Source of the DNA: Owenia fusiformis | Taxonomy: Eukaryota > Annelida > Polychaeta > Sabellida > Oweniidae | DNA: 60,000 nt | Direction of reading: 5' to 3' | NCBI GenBank assembly: GCA_903813345.2 | Contig: CAIIXF020000002.1 | Location: forward strand, 32,446,109 to 32,506,108 | Shown: in pieces, positions 47,893-59,158 of the stretch | How positions within the stretch are numbered: position 1 is the first letter of the stretch | Layout: every line of letters starts with the position of its first letter | Translations under genes and position numbers: made by a program | The notes under the pieces: model-generated | The model's input: only the letters and a program-made list of their open reading frames with translations | What the model was told of the DNA's origin: nothing | Database searches by the model: none

Positions 47893-49016
47893 TGGTTACG
47901 CAAAATATAGAAAAATGTGAAATAATCATAAAAACCTGTAAAAATAGATTGAAGGGGGTGATATTCATTTAAATGTGCCTCTCACTAGCTACTACAGGGT
48001 AACCATAGTTTTGGTAATGGTTTACTAATTTTAAAAGCATATCTTCCTGCATGTGTATCAAGCACAAGTGATACAATAAGTGAGTTATCATTAATTGGAA
48101 TGGTATTATTGTATTCCTCTGCTGCTGTAGTTTAGGTCACTTGATGAGATATTCAGTAACATGCTAAATAATCACTTGTAATAAGCAATATGAATTCTTC
48201 AATGCTGGTCTACCAATTCTATCTGGCTGATCTTTTGAAGGATATTGTGGGCGAACAATGTGGGGTACGGATAGGAAATACTGATGTCTCAGTAGTCGCC
48301 TACGCTGATGACGTATCGCTCATATCTCTCAGTATGCATAATATGAACAGGTTGCTAAGTATAGTGTGGGACTATAGTACATATTGGAGACTTACCTTTC
48401 ACCCAGGGAAATGTTCGTTACTTGTATTTGGCAGACATCAAAATGGAAATAACGTCCTGGTTACGCAAAATATAGAAAAATGTGAAATAATCATAAAAAC
48501 CTGTAATAGATTGAAGGGGGTGATATTCATTTTTAATGTGCCTCTCACTACTACAGGGTAACCATAGTTTTGGTAATGGTTTACTAATTTTAAAAGCATA
48601 TCTTCCAGCATGTGTATCAAGCACAAGTGATACAATAAGTGAGTTATCATTAATTGGAATGGTATTATTGTATTCCTCTGCTGCTGTAGTTTAGGTCACT
48701 TGATGAGATATTCAGTAACATGCTAAATAATCACTTGTAATAAGCAATATGAATTCTTCAATGCTGGTCTACCAATTCTATCTGGCTGATCTGTTGAAGG
48801 ATATTGTGGGCGAACAATGTGGGGTACGGATAGGAAATACTGATGTCTCAGTAGTCGCCTACGCTGATGACGTATCGCTCATATCTCTCAGTATGCATAA
48901 TATGAACAGGTTGCTAAGTATAGTGTTGGACTATAGTACAAATTGGAGACTTACCTTTCACCCAGGGAAATGTTCGTTACTTGTATCTGGCAGACATCAA
49001 AATGAAAATAACGTAG
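47893..49016. repeat. 561-bp tandem duplication spanning the LINE 5' junction
   Basis: 47893-48453 and 48454-49016 are near-identical, starting CCTGGTTACGCAAAATATAG and ending around CATCAAAATG.AAATAACGT. The unit contains about 300 bp of flanking DNA and about 255 bp of LINE reverse transcriptase. The inverted copy at 53980-54070 has the flank only once, so the duplication came after LINE insertion. Confidence 0.82.
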
Positions 49017-51050
49017 CTAAACCACCCTATGCAGACAGAGCCTGTGGGAAATATTGGGTGCGGCGCAAATGAGCGGAGGGTGCGGAGCTAACGGTCATTT
49101 TTGAATTTAAAATTGGGATATTTCTGAAACTAAGCCGTTTTGGGACTTCAAATATACCAAGATATGTGTATTTGACACCAAATACCAATAAAATTGTGAA
49201 AACAGTAGTGCAATTCATTTAATAGCGACGCAGTATGCCTTAAACATTTCCCAGACCTATATATTTTGAGACTATCCTTTTAATACTGCGTCCCCAGCAT
49301 TCATAAAAATGGTGTTAAAGATACACTACCCATGCAAATTATTTTTGCATCTTGGAAGCCAGGCAGTATCTGTGTGATTTTATAAAAGTTCGGAAATGTT
49401 CTTCAGATATGAGCCCCCTCTAAATATTGGGTGCGGAGCTACGTTTATGGAGCTGCTCCGCACCCAATATTTAGAGGGGGCTCATATCTGAAAAACATTC
49501 CGAATTTTTATAAAATCACACAGATACTGCCTGGCTTCCAAGATGCAAAAATAATTTGTATAGATAGTGTACCTTGAACACCATTTTTTATGAATGCTGG
49601 GGACTCAGTATTAAAAGGATAATCTCAAAATATATAGGTCTGGGAAAGGTTTAAGGCACACTGCGTCGCTATAGAATGAATTGCGCTACTATTTTTACAA
49701 TTGTATTGATATTTGGTGTCAAATACACATATCTTGGTATATTTGAAGTCCCAAAACGGCTTAGTTTCAGAAATATCCCAAATTTAAATTAAAAAATGAC
49801 CGTTAGCTCCGCACCCTCCGCTCATTTGCTCCGCACCCAATATTTCCCACAGGCTCTGTCTGCATAGGGTGTAAACTAGGGCCCAATGTGATCCAACAAA
49901 AAGCAGGGGAGATGCATGTAGGAATACCCCTCGAAAGGCACAATGATTTTGTGAAACAAACTGTGTGCAAATCCAAACGGAAATTTTTCTCACTACTAGG
50001 ACTAGGCCCTCTTACTGGGGGTTTATGCCCATTAATGGCAAGTAAGCTGTATTGGTCTTTTTCTATGAGCAAACTGCTATACGGATGCCAAGTGATAGAC
50101 TACACCCATTGTGAAACCGAGCAAATGGAAATTTCACATAGAGAAATCGGAAAGAGGATACAGGCACTCTCGAAAAGTTCTCCGAACCCCATTGCTATCG
50201 CAGGTCTTGGCTGGCTCTCTATAAAAAGACAGATGGATTTTACCAGGCTGATGTTCTTCTGGAGCATTGTAATATTACCGATGAACAATATATACAAAAC
50301 TGTTCTGATTCATCGACTGTTGAGGCTTATAGGGGGAATGGGCGGCACAATTTCCCACTTTCAATCAGGTGGGAAACCTTAGAACGCTACAATTTGAACA
50401 ATATGGTGTTCAAGATGATAGAGTCTGGGGAATTTCTCTGCAAATCAGCCTTTAAACGTCTTGTGAGTGGTATAATAAGGTGCAACGAAGCCCATAGTGT
50501 TATCACGATGTGCTCATTGTATGATTCTTTAACTATGTTTGTACCTACTGTCAGGTCATTTATGCAGCCAATTTTATGGTGGAATATTAGTAAGAAGACA
50601 TATTCTCAACAAACAATGTATCCGAATGTTCAAACTGCAAACACGTTGCTACCCATTTAATATTAGTGCTTTATGCCCTCTGTGCAGCAAAGAAAATGAC
50701 ACCTTGGAACATTTCTTATTGCGTTGTGACGCACTTTCTCATGAGCGACATACACTTACCATGCTTTTAGAAAGTGGAGAGTGCCATACAATTAATGAAA
50801 AGTTGAGCTTCATTTTTGGTATAAATCATTTGAGTTTGGGCCCGGAGAGCCTGGATTCTCTCTGTTCTGTTTCGATTAACATTCACTCTATGCATAAAGC
50901 CAGGGAGACTATGTTAAGGCATTTTAACTTTTTGTACCTGTAACTTTTATATTACTCTTTTCTTTTACCTTATATCATTGTATACCATGTAACTGTCTAA
51001 ATGAATAGACGCAAATAAAGAATACATACATACATACATACATACATACA
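48199..51050 (+). mobile_element. 5'-truncated LINE retrotransposon
   Basis: Contains the reverse transcriptase block with VVAYADDVSLIS (YADD catalytic motif), a distal region (GIPLERHNDFVKQTV, then MSKLLYGCQVIDYTHCETEQ) and a C-terminal zinc motif CPLCSKENDTLEHFLLRC ending at stop 50943. It is followed by AATAAA (51014) and a (CATA)n tail. The N-terminal endonuclease is absent. It is interrupted by the 561-bp tandem duplication and the 849-bp palindrome at 49023-49871, and has frameshifts between 50382 and 50539. Clade not determined; the tail and zinc motif fit several non-LTR groups. Inactive. Confidence 0.85.
49023..49871. mobile_element. 849-bp foldback palindrome with 5-bp TSD, inside the LINE
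   Basis: The two arms are near-perfect inverted copies centred at 49447. Outer ends: CACCCTATGCAGACAGAGCC and its mirror. The motif AAATATTGGGTGCGG occurs at 49049-49063 and 49422-49436, and inverted at 49458-49472 and 49831-49845. TAAAC flanks both sides (49018-49022 and 49872-49876). Leaving out the element and one TAAAC restores an open LINE frame. There is no transposase. Confidence 0.88.
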
Positions 51051-54000
51051 ACACAATCATTTTCAACAGCTTTTCAACACAATCATGAATTTAGTGATCT
51101 GACCCTTAAAATACTTTTCAGGGGGAATAGTTTGTCCACCTGTAGACTTTATTTTAAGAAATCAAAAATGAAATAAGGTTTGGGCAGGAAGGGAACAGGT
51201 GAAATCCTTGGGATACATGAATTGATTAATTATACGAAACATATTCATGTTTCTACAATTTAGGGTAACCCTGTGTTTTATTCTACTGGGACTGGTGATA
51301 CCGGTGCAGAATATATTACAAAAATATTATTTACTTATTATCATAATTCAATGTGACAATATCAGTCTTATCTTCAAATTTGTCTATAATAGTTTGCCTG
51401 TAAGGTTGGGCAAGCCGTCTTTTACGTAGATTGTATAAGATGTTGATTTTGCAAAGCTCTTATGGACTAATTCTACAATTTGTTAGTACCTCAGTGTAAA
51501 TACTCGCATCTGATTGGTCAATTAGCGGTCAACATTTTTGCCTGTACCTCACTTGTGCATCATGGGATATCATATTATTGACCGCGTATGTTACTGTACT
51601 ACACTTGTGAATTATGGGAAATATGACGTCACAATGTTTACAGAAAAAAACATGGTAGTCGGACATTTTGTACACGTTGATGAAAGTGATATTTTGACTT
51701 TTCTAAACGACGAGTATAGCAACAATACAAATAGAAACGCAAAATTAACATTAATTTTCTGGTGAGTACGCAGTTATGTGCCGAAAACAGAGAGTTTAGC
51801 TTCCACTGTCTTCAGATTTTCTTAAAAATTATTGCTGGCGTGGTTCATAGAAAAGATTGTGAAATGAAGCCATGATTGATGACTGTCGTATATATGAGTA
51901 TTATTAGTTTCTTCTGACTAACAAAACAATTGTAGACCTCTCCATTCGGTTAACCGTCAAAATCATATACCTCGACTGTAAACCTTGAAACACTGTTGAC
52001 CTCGACCTTCGGTCTCTGTCAACAGTAGCTTCTCCGTTTACAGTCTCGGTATACAATTTTGCCGGTTGACCTCTGGAGAGGTCAACAATTGTATACTGTA
52101 ACATATATGTAAGGGTGCCAGTATGTAGTCCAGTATATAGTAAACAAAGGAGTATTTTGGTCAACTCAATACATCTGATAAACACTACATGAAGTGATTT
52201 TTATGCAATGATTATATACAGGCACTTATTCATTGTTACTGCGAATTTCAAAAGCCTCCAAATTGTGTGGAATAGAGCATGCAATGTTTTTCAGTTTCAA
52301 GCAGGTTTTAGTACATTCTGACCAATTGTATTTTCAGACTTATTCATTTCATGATTATGTAATACTGACCTACTTATCTGTATAGCATATCTTTAAGTGT
52401 TCATGTGAAATAAACTAATACTATTATGTCATCTATCTAAGTCTTAACTAGATTCAGCTTGAATTTAGGTTTTGTATTTTCAACTGTTGCTCTTTGTATT
52501 CTACCTTATCTTTAATGATATTTTGACATAGTATCTAGGTTGAATACCTAGGTTAAATGTACAGTATATACAATAAGGGTGATCATGGTACTATTGTTCA
52601 GAACACATTTAACAAGGTTCGTTTTATCAAATGATAGATTATTTTATGATTTGTGTTTTCAGTATGTTGCCCTTTGTGTCCCACCTTAATGATATATTAA
52701 TATACCCTCTAGGTTGAATACCTATTGTTATTAAACAACTGAGGTGATCATGGTACTATTGTTGAGAACACATTTATTAAGGTTCATTTTTTCAAAAGAT
52801 ATATTAAGTTTTCGTTTTTTATGATATGTGTTTTCAATATGTTGTTCTTTGTGTTCTACCTCAACAATGTTCTGCTATATCGATTGAGGAATGGTCAACA
52901 TAGTTAAAATGATCATGAATGAAGACTAACATACCCTTAAAATGATATTTAGAATGATTTGCAAAGTCAAACTTAAATGCACTAAATGACCTTAGTTTTA
53001 ATCCAAATGACCTAATTTCAGTTTTGATGTGTTCATAATTGATAAAAGTAACTATTTTCATATTATTTTCAATGAAACCTTTGGGGGCACCTTCAGGTAC
53101 ATTAGGTAACGGATCATTTGAAGATAAGACCGATATTGTCACATTGAATTATGATAATAAGTAAATAATATTTTGTAATATTTTGCACCGGTATAACCAG
53201 TCTCAGTAGAATAAAACCCAGGGTTACCCCAAATTGTAGAAACATGAATGTTTCGTATAATTGATTAATTCATGTATCCCAAGGATTTCATCTGTTCCCT
53301 TCCTGCCCAAACCTTATTTTATTTTTGATTTCTTACAATAAAGTAAACTACTCTTTTTGACATCTTATTATTTCCACATAATATTGACGTGAGAACTCAA
53401 ATGATCAATGGGAAAACAATGCTAAACTTGCACACTGAAATAGGTATTCCAGCAGGCCTAGGAAAATATGGCTAGAAAAAGATGCTACACGTCTACAGGT
53501 GGACAAACTATTCCCCCTGAAAAGTATTTTAAGGGTCAGATCACTAAATTCATGATTGTGTTGAAGAATTCATATTGCTTATTACGAGTGATTATTTAGC
53601 ATGTTACTGAATATCTCATATCAAGTGACCTAAACTGCAGCAGCTAAAATAAGGGGATTATACAGTTATAAGGGATTAGCAATTTATTTATTATCTTACA
53701 ATTTAGCTCAATTCTTGAATTTGACGATCTATTGCCATATAGTTTAAAAATTAAAATGCATTATAATCGATCGATCTGATGGTAAGAACTAGAATGTGAT
53801 ATGATCGATTTTACCTTTTTGTAGTCATTGCTGAGGAATACAATAATACCATTCCAATTAATGATAACTCACTTATTGTATTACTTGTGCTTGATACACA
53901 TGCTGGAAGATATGCTTTTAAAATTAGTAAACCATTACCAAAACTATGGTTACCCTGTAGTAGTGAGAGGCACATTAAAAATGAATATCACCCCCTTCAA

Positions 54001-54344
54001 TCTATTTTTACAGGTTTATATGATTATATCACATTTTTCTATATTTTGCGTAACCAGGATGGTGAATTTTCTTAATTTTTCTTCAAACATTTCGCCTTAC
54101 AAATATTTATTATATCTGTCAATTTCAAGAAAATCGCGCCGCTACGTTTGAAAATAATTCAAATTGTGTCGTTTTTCCCATTGAGCTCCATTATAAAAAT
54201 GGAATTTTCAAACTTAATATTTTAAAATTCTACGTGGTGAAAAGTTGCATATTGAGTAGTTAGTTAATGTTATGGTGTTAAAAATTCAAAAAAAAGGAAT
54301 AAAGAAAAAATGCCACAGAGAAGTCTCAATAGAGTGTCTTTAAA

Positions 54345-55375
54345 GACCGAAATCGGGTTGATTTCGAATTGATTATCATCCCCAAGACTCCTGGTTTATC
54401 CATTACCTAGTTTGCACCCCTAATAGTCACAAATTAAGATGCGTTTTAATAATTACGAACTTCAAAATCATAGAATGCCGTATCCGTAAACGTAACTAGA
54501 TACGGATGCGGATACGTTTTAGCTAAACCTCTCTCTACATGAGAATTCTCTAGTAAAGAATGAAATACTTGTCACTGCACGGAATTTTATCCGGGTAACC
54601 CGGAATTTTACCTAGCGACACATTTAAAAACCCGGAAAAATTGACGAAAAACACAAATTTTATTTTTACAGCACGGAAAAATGCCAAACACGGTGTAAAA
54701 AAAATTATGGTCCCCTGGGGATTATGGTCCCCTTTCCTTACGGCCCTTACTGGCCCTGACTGTGTATAAATAATAAGGAAAATAATTGTAATTAGGTCAC
54801 CATATAAATCAATAGAGAGTAGGACCAAAATTTGATAGGACCACCTATCCTTTTACACCGGAAAAATTACGTTGATGAGTTTGCAAAACGTGTCGCTCCT
54901 TTTCATCCCCTTGTCATTTCTGTGAGATACTTTTCGGATCATTCTAATTTTTGTGCCATCATGGACTAAAAATCACGATTTCCCTGCATCGGGGAATGTT
55001 TTAATAGACGTCACAGGCCATCATTGGTAGAGTACTTTCACAGACTTTATCTAATTTATTTCGTATCTAATTTATTGTAACCTCCTCGATTACTATAACT
55101 TACAGTTCTGTTGTCTACATTTCTAACATATGTTTTATATGTTTAAATTATATTATATAATACATATATTATACTATTATATGTATGTTTTGTAACATTG
55201 AGTTCCATTCAACGTTTTCCATGATCCAATTCATTGAATCAAATTGGTTACTAAAACTAACAGTTGTGTTGTCTGCTTTTGCAACGTGGTTTTAAATGTT
55301 TCAATTATAAATATATGCTTTTGATAACAGAGTTCAAATTTGATTCAAATTGTCTAGGCCGTAGAGAATTCTCAT
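54345..55375. other. Gene D 3' flank
   Basis: Contains MITE copy 2 (54690-54862). Sequences near 55085-55150 and 55245-55310 (TAACAGTT.TGTTGTCT) match the flank of gene C at about 26295-26360, so the duplicated block extends past the stop codon. No gene otherwise. Confidence 0.5.
54690..54862. mobile_element. 180-bp MITE family, copy 2
   Basis: Starts CGGTGTAAAAAAAATTATGG and ends TCCTTTTACACCGG. Interior as in copies 1 and 3. Confidence 0.75.
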
Positions 55376-57163
55376 CTAATTTTTTTTGTAAACGTATCTC
55401 AAACCATCGTTGTTTCCTAGTACATAAGGAATAAATTCTTTTTTCAGCAATGTCCATAATTTGTCATCTTCGTGAGCTTTTAAGGTGTCCTCAAACCCAG
55501 CCAAATAGGGTTTAGCCAGACCAGCCTTGTTTAGCTGGATAATCAGTACGCCACCTTAAAAGGATTAAAACACATTTTGAGTTTTAAATTTCAACAGTAG
55601 CCTTTTAAGAATCGACATAATTATAAACACAATTGCTCTTCGGTTCGAGTGGTAGAGAACTTTGATTCAATCCTGGGGTCGTGGGTTCGATTCCCACCGA
55701 GGTGATGTTACATTTTCACATCTCTCCATTATTATAGGATTTGATGACCTTACGTTTTAACAATGGACTTTAGTTTTTATTTCATTTTTTTACCACTGTT
55801 GATGGCAGACATAAGTCGGCCCATAAGCCGTATTGCATTGGTCGGCCATAATGAAAATAATTGCGGGCATATGTAGGTATATACAGGGTGTCAAAAAACA
55901 ACGTCACCCCCCTCTACAGCAAAAAGTCCTGAATGTTCCATATTGTGTCATACATCATTTGAAAGATAATTTGATTCTGGAGTTACTCCTCAAATTTCAT
56001 TTAATAAAACTTTATATTAAAAAAGCTACATTGTTTTTAAGTTTGCTACTTTGGTACTTTATTTGCTGCTCTGTTACTGGTTAAAGGCCAAATCTTCAGA
56101 AAGTGGAATATGAAAGAATTAGCTCAGATTTCAACTGCACTGAACATATGGGTTCAGTTCTGAATAAACAGGGTATAGGAACTGATGGACGAAGAGCCTC
56201 TTGAAAAAAGATACAGTGGGGATGTATTTCTGAAGAATTTGAGGAAAGTGCTTAAAGTATTATGCAATGCTACACCTTTATCTGAATTTTCATTGAAATC
56301 ATATCTGTCCAGATAAGCTGCTGTTTGAGCAGCAACTGGTGGTCATACCAACTACTAAGAATCCGCTGTAAATCTGTAAAATTATATGATATAAAGCTGA
56401 AATTTCTCATGTAACTCCAGAATTAAATTGTCTTTAAAATGAGATATGACACACCATTTAATATTAAGTACTTTTTGCTGTAGAGGGGGGTGCCGTTGTT
56501 TTTTGACACCCTGTACATTAGATCAAATATCGCTTCACTAGCGTGTGCTACCAGCTCCTTCATTAGAGGTACATGGACTAGGTTACTAAACTATGATCTA
56601 ATTACATGAATTAGGGCCAAGACTCCTCTAAAATAAAATATGCATGACGTGGTGGGTCAAATACATACGTCAATACGTAATACAGTATATCATATTTAAT
56701 ATTTTCTTACCTGGCTTAAGGACTCTTATGATTTCTAAGAAGCAGTCCTGTCTGGCATGGCCAGTTACAAAACAACCAGTTGCTACAGCACCCCCATACG
56801 TATCTAAAAATAGATCTGCAATAGTGGTGACATGAAACGACTGTGTCGGCAGAAAACTGTCTAATGAGAGAAAATTTTCATCAATCAAAACAATTCTGAG
56901 ATTCAGATGCAAGAAGTGCTAGAAAAATTCTAATTTTCAAATTTTATTTCCTTTTCTTATATTTTCTCTCAAATAACACGTGGAAAATGTACTGATGTTT
57001 GAATATGTTCTTCTGTTGCTAATATACCGTCTTTGATATCCAATACGTTTGGTCCCATGTAGTCACATATTAGCCTCTTATAGACATTTTTCTCTACGGC
57101 CTTGTCCAACATTGCTTGACTGGCATCCAAGGCGTCTATGTGAGTGAACCCCAACCTCTTCAA
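55376..57163 (-). CDS. METTL27: METTL27-like methyltransferase gene D, 3' part (exons 3-5)
   Basis: Exons on the minus strand: 57163-57028 (136 nt; FTHIDALDASQAML, LICDYMGPN), 56803-56711 (93 nt; GAVATGCFVTGHARQ, EIIRVLKPG) and 55554-55376 (179 nt; AGFEDTLKAHEDDKLW, ending YVYKKN and TAG). Lengths and phases are identical to genes B and C, giving 135 codons. No exon 1 or 2 with motif I was found between 57163 and 60000. The 5' part is presumably beyond the window, or the gene is a truncated duplicate. Exon and intron sequence is much closer to gene C than to A or B. Intron 4 has the shared SINE plus a mariner-type MITE that gene C lacks. Confidence 0.85.
55630..55850 (+). repeat. tRNA-derived SINE, copy in gene D intron 4
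   Basis: A-box-like GAGTGGTAGAGAAC (55647) and B-box-like GGTTCGATTCC (55684) at tRNA-like spacing, followed by the non-tRNA body ending near TTGGTCGGCCATAATG. This is a retroposed repeat rather than a working tRNA gene: the acceptor stem does not pair. Same position as in gene C. Confidence 0.68.
55884..56513. mobile_element. Mariner-type MITE in gene D intron 4
   Basis: CAGGGTGTCAAAAAACAACG, continuing through CACCCCCCTCTACAGCAAAAAG, is mirrored at the right end (56470-56513), with TA on both sides. About 630 bp, no transposase. Absent from gene C intron 4. Confidence 0.78.
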
Positions 57164-57352
57164 CTAAAAAACATAATGTTAAAGACATGTTCTTTTGAAT
57201 CCTAAACACCATACATTCAAAAACACTCATTACGTAATATTCACCTCGTAGAATTTCGAAATAAAAAGTAAAATTCAACTTTTGTTATGGAGCTCAATGG
57301 AAAAAATTGTTAATAAGTTTTTCAGTTTTGAACAAAATACTCAATCGGCCGT

Positions 57353-57540
57353 TTGCCGGTGTAAAAGAAAAAATTATGATCCCATCCCCTGCTGGGAATT
57401 ATGGTCCCCTTTCCTTACGACCCTTACTGGCCCCGACTGTGTATAAATAATAAGGAAAATAATTGTAATTAGGTCATCATATAAATCAATAGAGAGTAGG
57501 ACCAAAATTTGATAGGACCATCTTCCCTTTTACACCGACC
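57353..57540. mobile_element. 180-bp MITE family, copy 3
   Basis: Starts GCCGGTGTAAAAGAAAAAAT and ends CCTTTTACACCG. It is very similar to copy 2 through TAATAAGGAAAATAATTGTA and ATCAATAGAGAGTAGGACCA, suggesting recent spread. Just upstream of gene D exon 3 (intron 2). Confidence 0.75.
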
Positions 57541-58533
57541 GATGAATCGGAACAAATGTGTGTCAGGCATAAATTGATGATGTCATTGGTTGTAGGTTAA
57601 AATCTGACCATGCAAAAACATACCGATTAACATACTGCTAATTTTGAAAAATATAACCTAGCTAGTTTAACATCAAGCTAGACATTATATCAAAGTTTCT
57701 CTGATGTATCAAAAGGTGGCAGGATTTATCGGAACAATCTATTGTGTTTGGGGCGTTACATATATTTCAGTCAAATTCATGCCCAAGCCCAAGAGTGTCG
57801 ATTACTTTTATGAGAATATATTTTTCTAAACTACACAATTTAGGTCGGTTGAAGATTTAACAAGTATTTACGTTTTTGGCTACAATCTAAAAAAATCACA
57901 AGTGTACATTGTCAATTCAATGTTCGTTGTCCCATTGAACTTACATTGAACTTCTCAATTCACAGTTAACCCTATTGCAGACAACGTATTTTTATAACAC
58001 TGATTGCACTATTGGACTTAGCACTTTCCAGATATACAAACGCATAAACAGGATTTTAAAAGTCACCTTCGACTAGCTGTAGCTAGTATTGCGATCTCTC
58101 TATCAACTTCATAAAATTATTAAAATCCATTAAATTATAATCTTAACAGAACGCAAAACGTACAAACGCCAAATGATCAAGATGTTGAATCTAAGACCCA
58201 TTGGTCACATTTTGACCACCGCACCAACAATTTCATTAAATAAAATAGCATTCAACAAGAGGTCAAAAATAACATTTACCTTATCTTCAACAACACCTGT
58301 ATTGGGGATACTTGCACATGTTCGTTGAACATCACTTGTTACTGATTAAAAACCTAAATGGATTTGAAACTAGACAACAGCAACGCCAAAGCGTAGCAAA
58401 GCCAATCGTAAAATAACACACAAAAATGGCCACCATTTTCAGCATGGTTACTCATTATAGCCAAATTATCATCAGAAAGTGTGATATGCTTTTAAGAAGG
58501 CACATATAAACTTTCAACAAAATTTCACACACG
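57541..58533. other. Probable gene D intron 2, no exon recognised
   Basis: AT-rich. A stretch on the minus strand at about 58315-58278 ends at a GT and reads somewhat like an exon (TGVVEDK), but it lacks the motif I glycines. I do not call it. Confidence 0.35.
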
Positions 58534-58863
58534 TACGAGGGGTGATCAGGAATTTCTGGACCATTGCCTCTATTTTTCCATTTCTTTTCCTTTCTTATTG
58601 ATTTTTTCACACAATATGAGCCAAATATATTGGATCAGACCAAGTAACACCAAAGTAAATGTCACTATTTTTCCATCAATTTTGAAAAGGCACCGGTTAC
58701 CATGGTAACAAAAATAATAGGATAAAGATGACATAGAACAATGAAATCTTCATGGTGTGTTCCTATTTTGAGTCATGTTGGGTGAAAAATCACTAGAAAA
58801 GGATATAAATTGCAAAAATAGATAATAACGCCAACGGTCCAAAAATTCATGATCACCCTTCGC
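58534..58863. mobile_element. Short mariner-type MITE, about 330 bp
   Basis: GAGGGGTGATCAGGAATTTC with TGGACC at the left is mirrored by GGTCCAAAAATTCATGATCA with CCCTTCG at the right. Non-coding. Confidence 0.68.
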
Positions 58864-59158
58864 ACACGTCAATGGCAGCCATTTTGAAAAATGGCCATCT
58901 ACTTGTCAAAATGTCATAAGACAGTGTGCTACGCTTATGAGTATTCACGTATTAAATTATATGAACAAAATCGCCCTATTATTTTTTGAGTTATAGCGAA
59001 AAGGGTAAAATAACACACGTAAATCTAGTGGCCATTTTCAAATATGAAAAAATTACTCCACTACTTTTCAAGTTAGAGTAAAACACATTAAAATGGCGGC
59101 CTTTTTCAAAATGGCCGCTTTCTACCAAAAATTGTCTTTAGACAATGTACCATGCTTA

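Larger units (their letters stand above)
46200..54340. repeat. Large nested inverted duplications
   Basis: Segment 46200-46620 recurs inverted as pieces of 51360-52390: 46430-46510 mirrors 52080-52190, 46250-46400 mirrors 52190-52390, and 46545-46620 mirrors 51370-51460. Segment 47575-48198, with its continuation 51052-51320 on the other side of the LINE, recurs inverted as 53160-54340. The arms are diverged by a few percent with indels. The family is unknown and no transposase was recognised. Direct repeats near 52530-52640 and 52710-52820 (GGTGATCATGGTACTATTGT) lie in the right part. Confidence 0.7.

Noticed and set aside
55640-55700. A functional tRNA gene
   Set aside because: A and B boxes are present but the acceptor stem does not pair and a second copy exists at the same intron position of gene C. 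A tRNA-derived SINE fits better.
58278-58340. Exon 2 of gene D on the minus strand
   Set aside because: The segment ends at GT and contains TGVVEDK, but lacks the LDxAAGTG motif I core and the expected 129-nt length.
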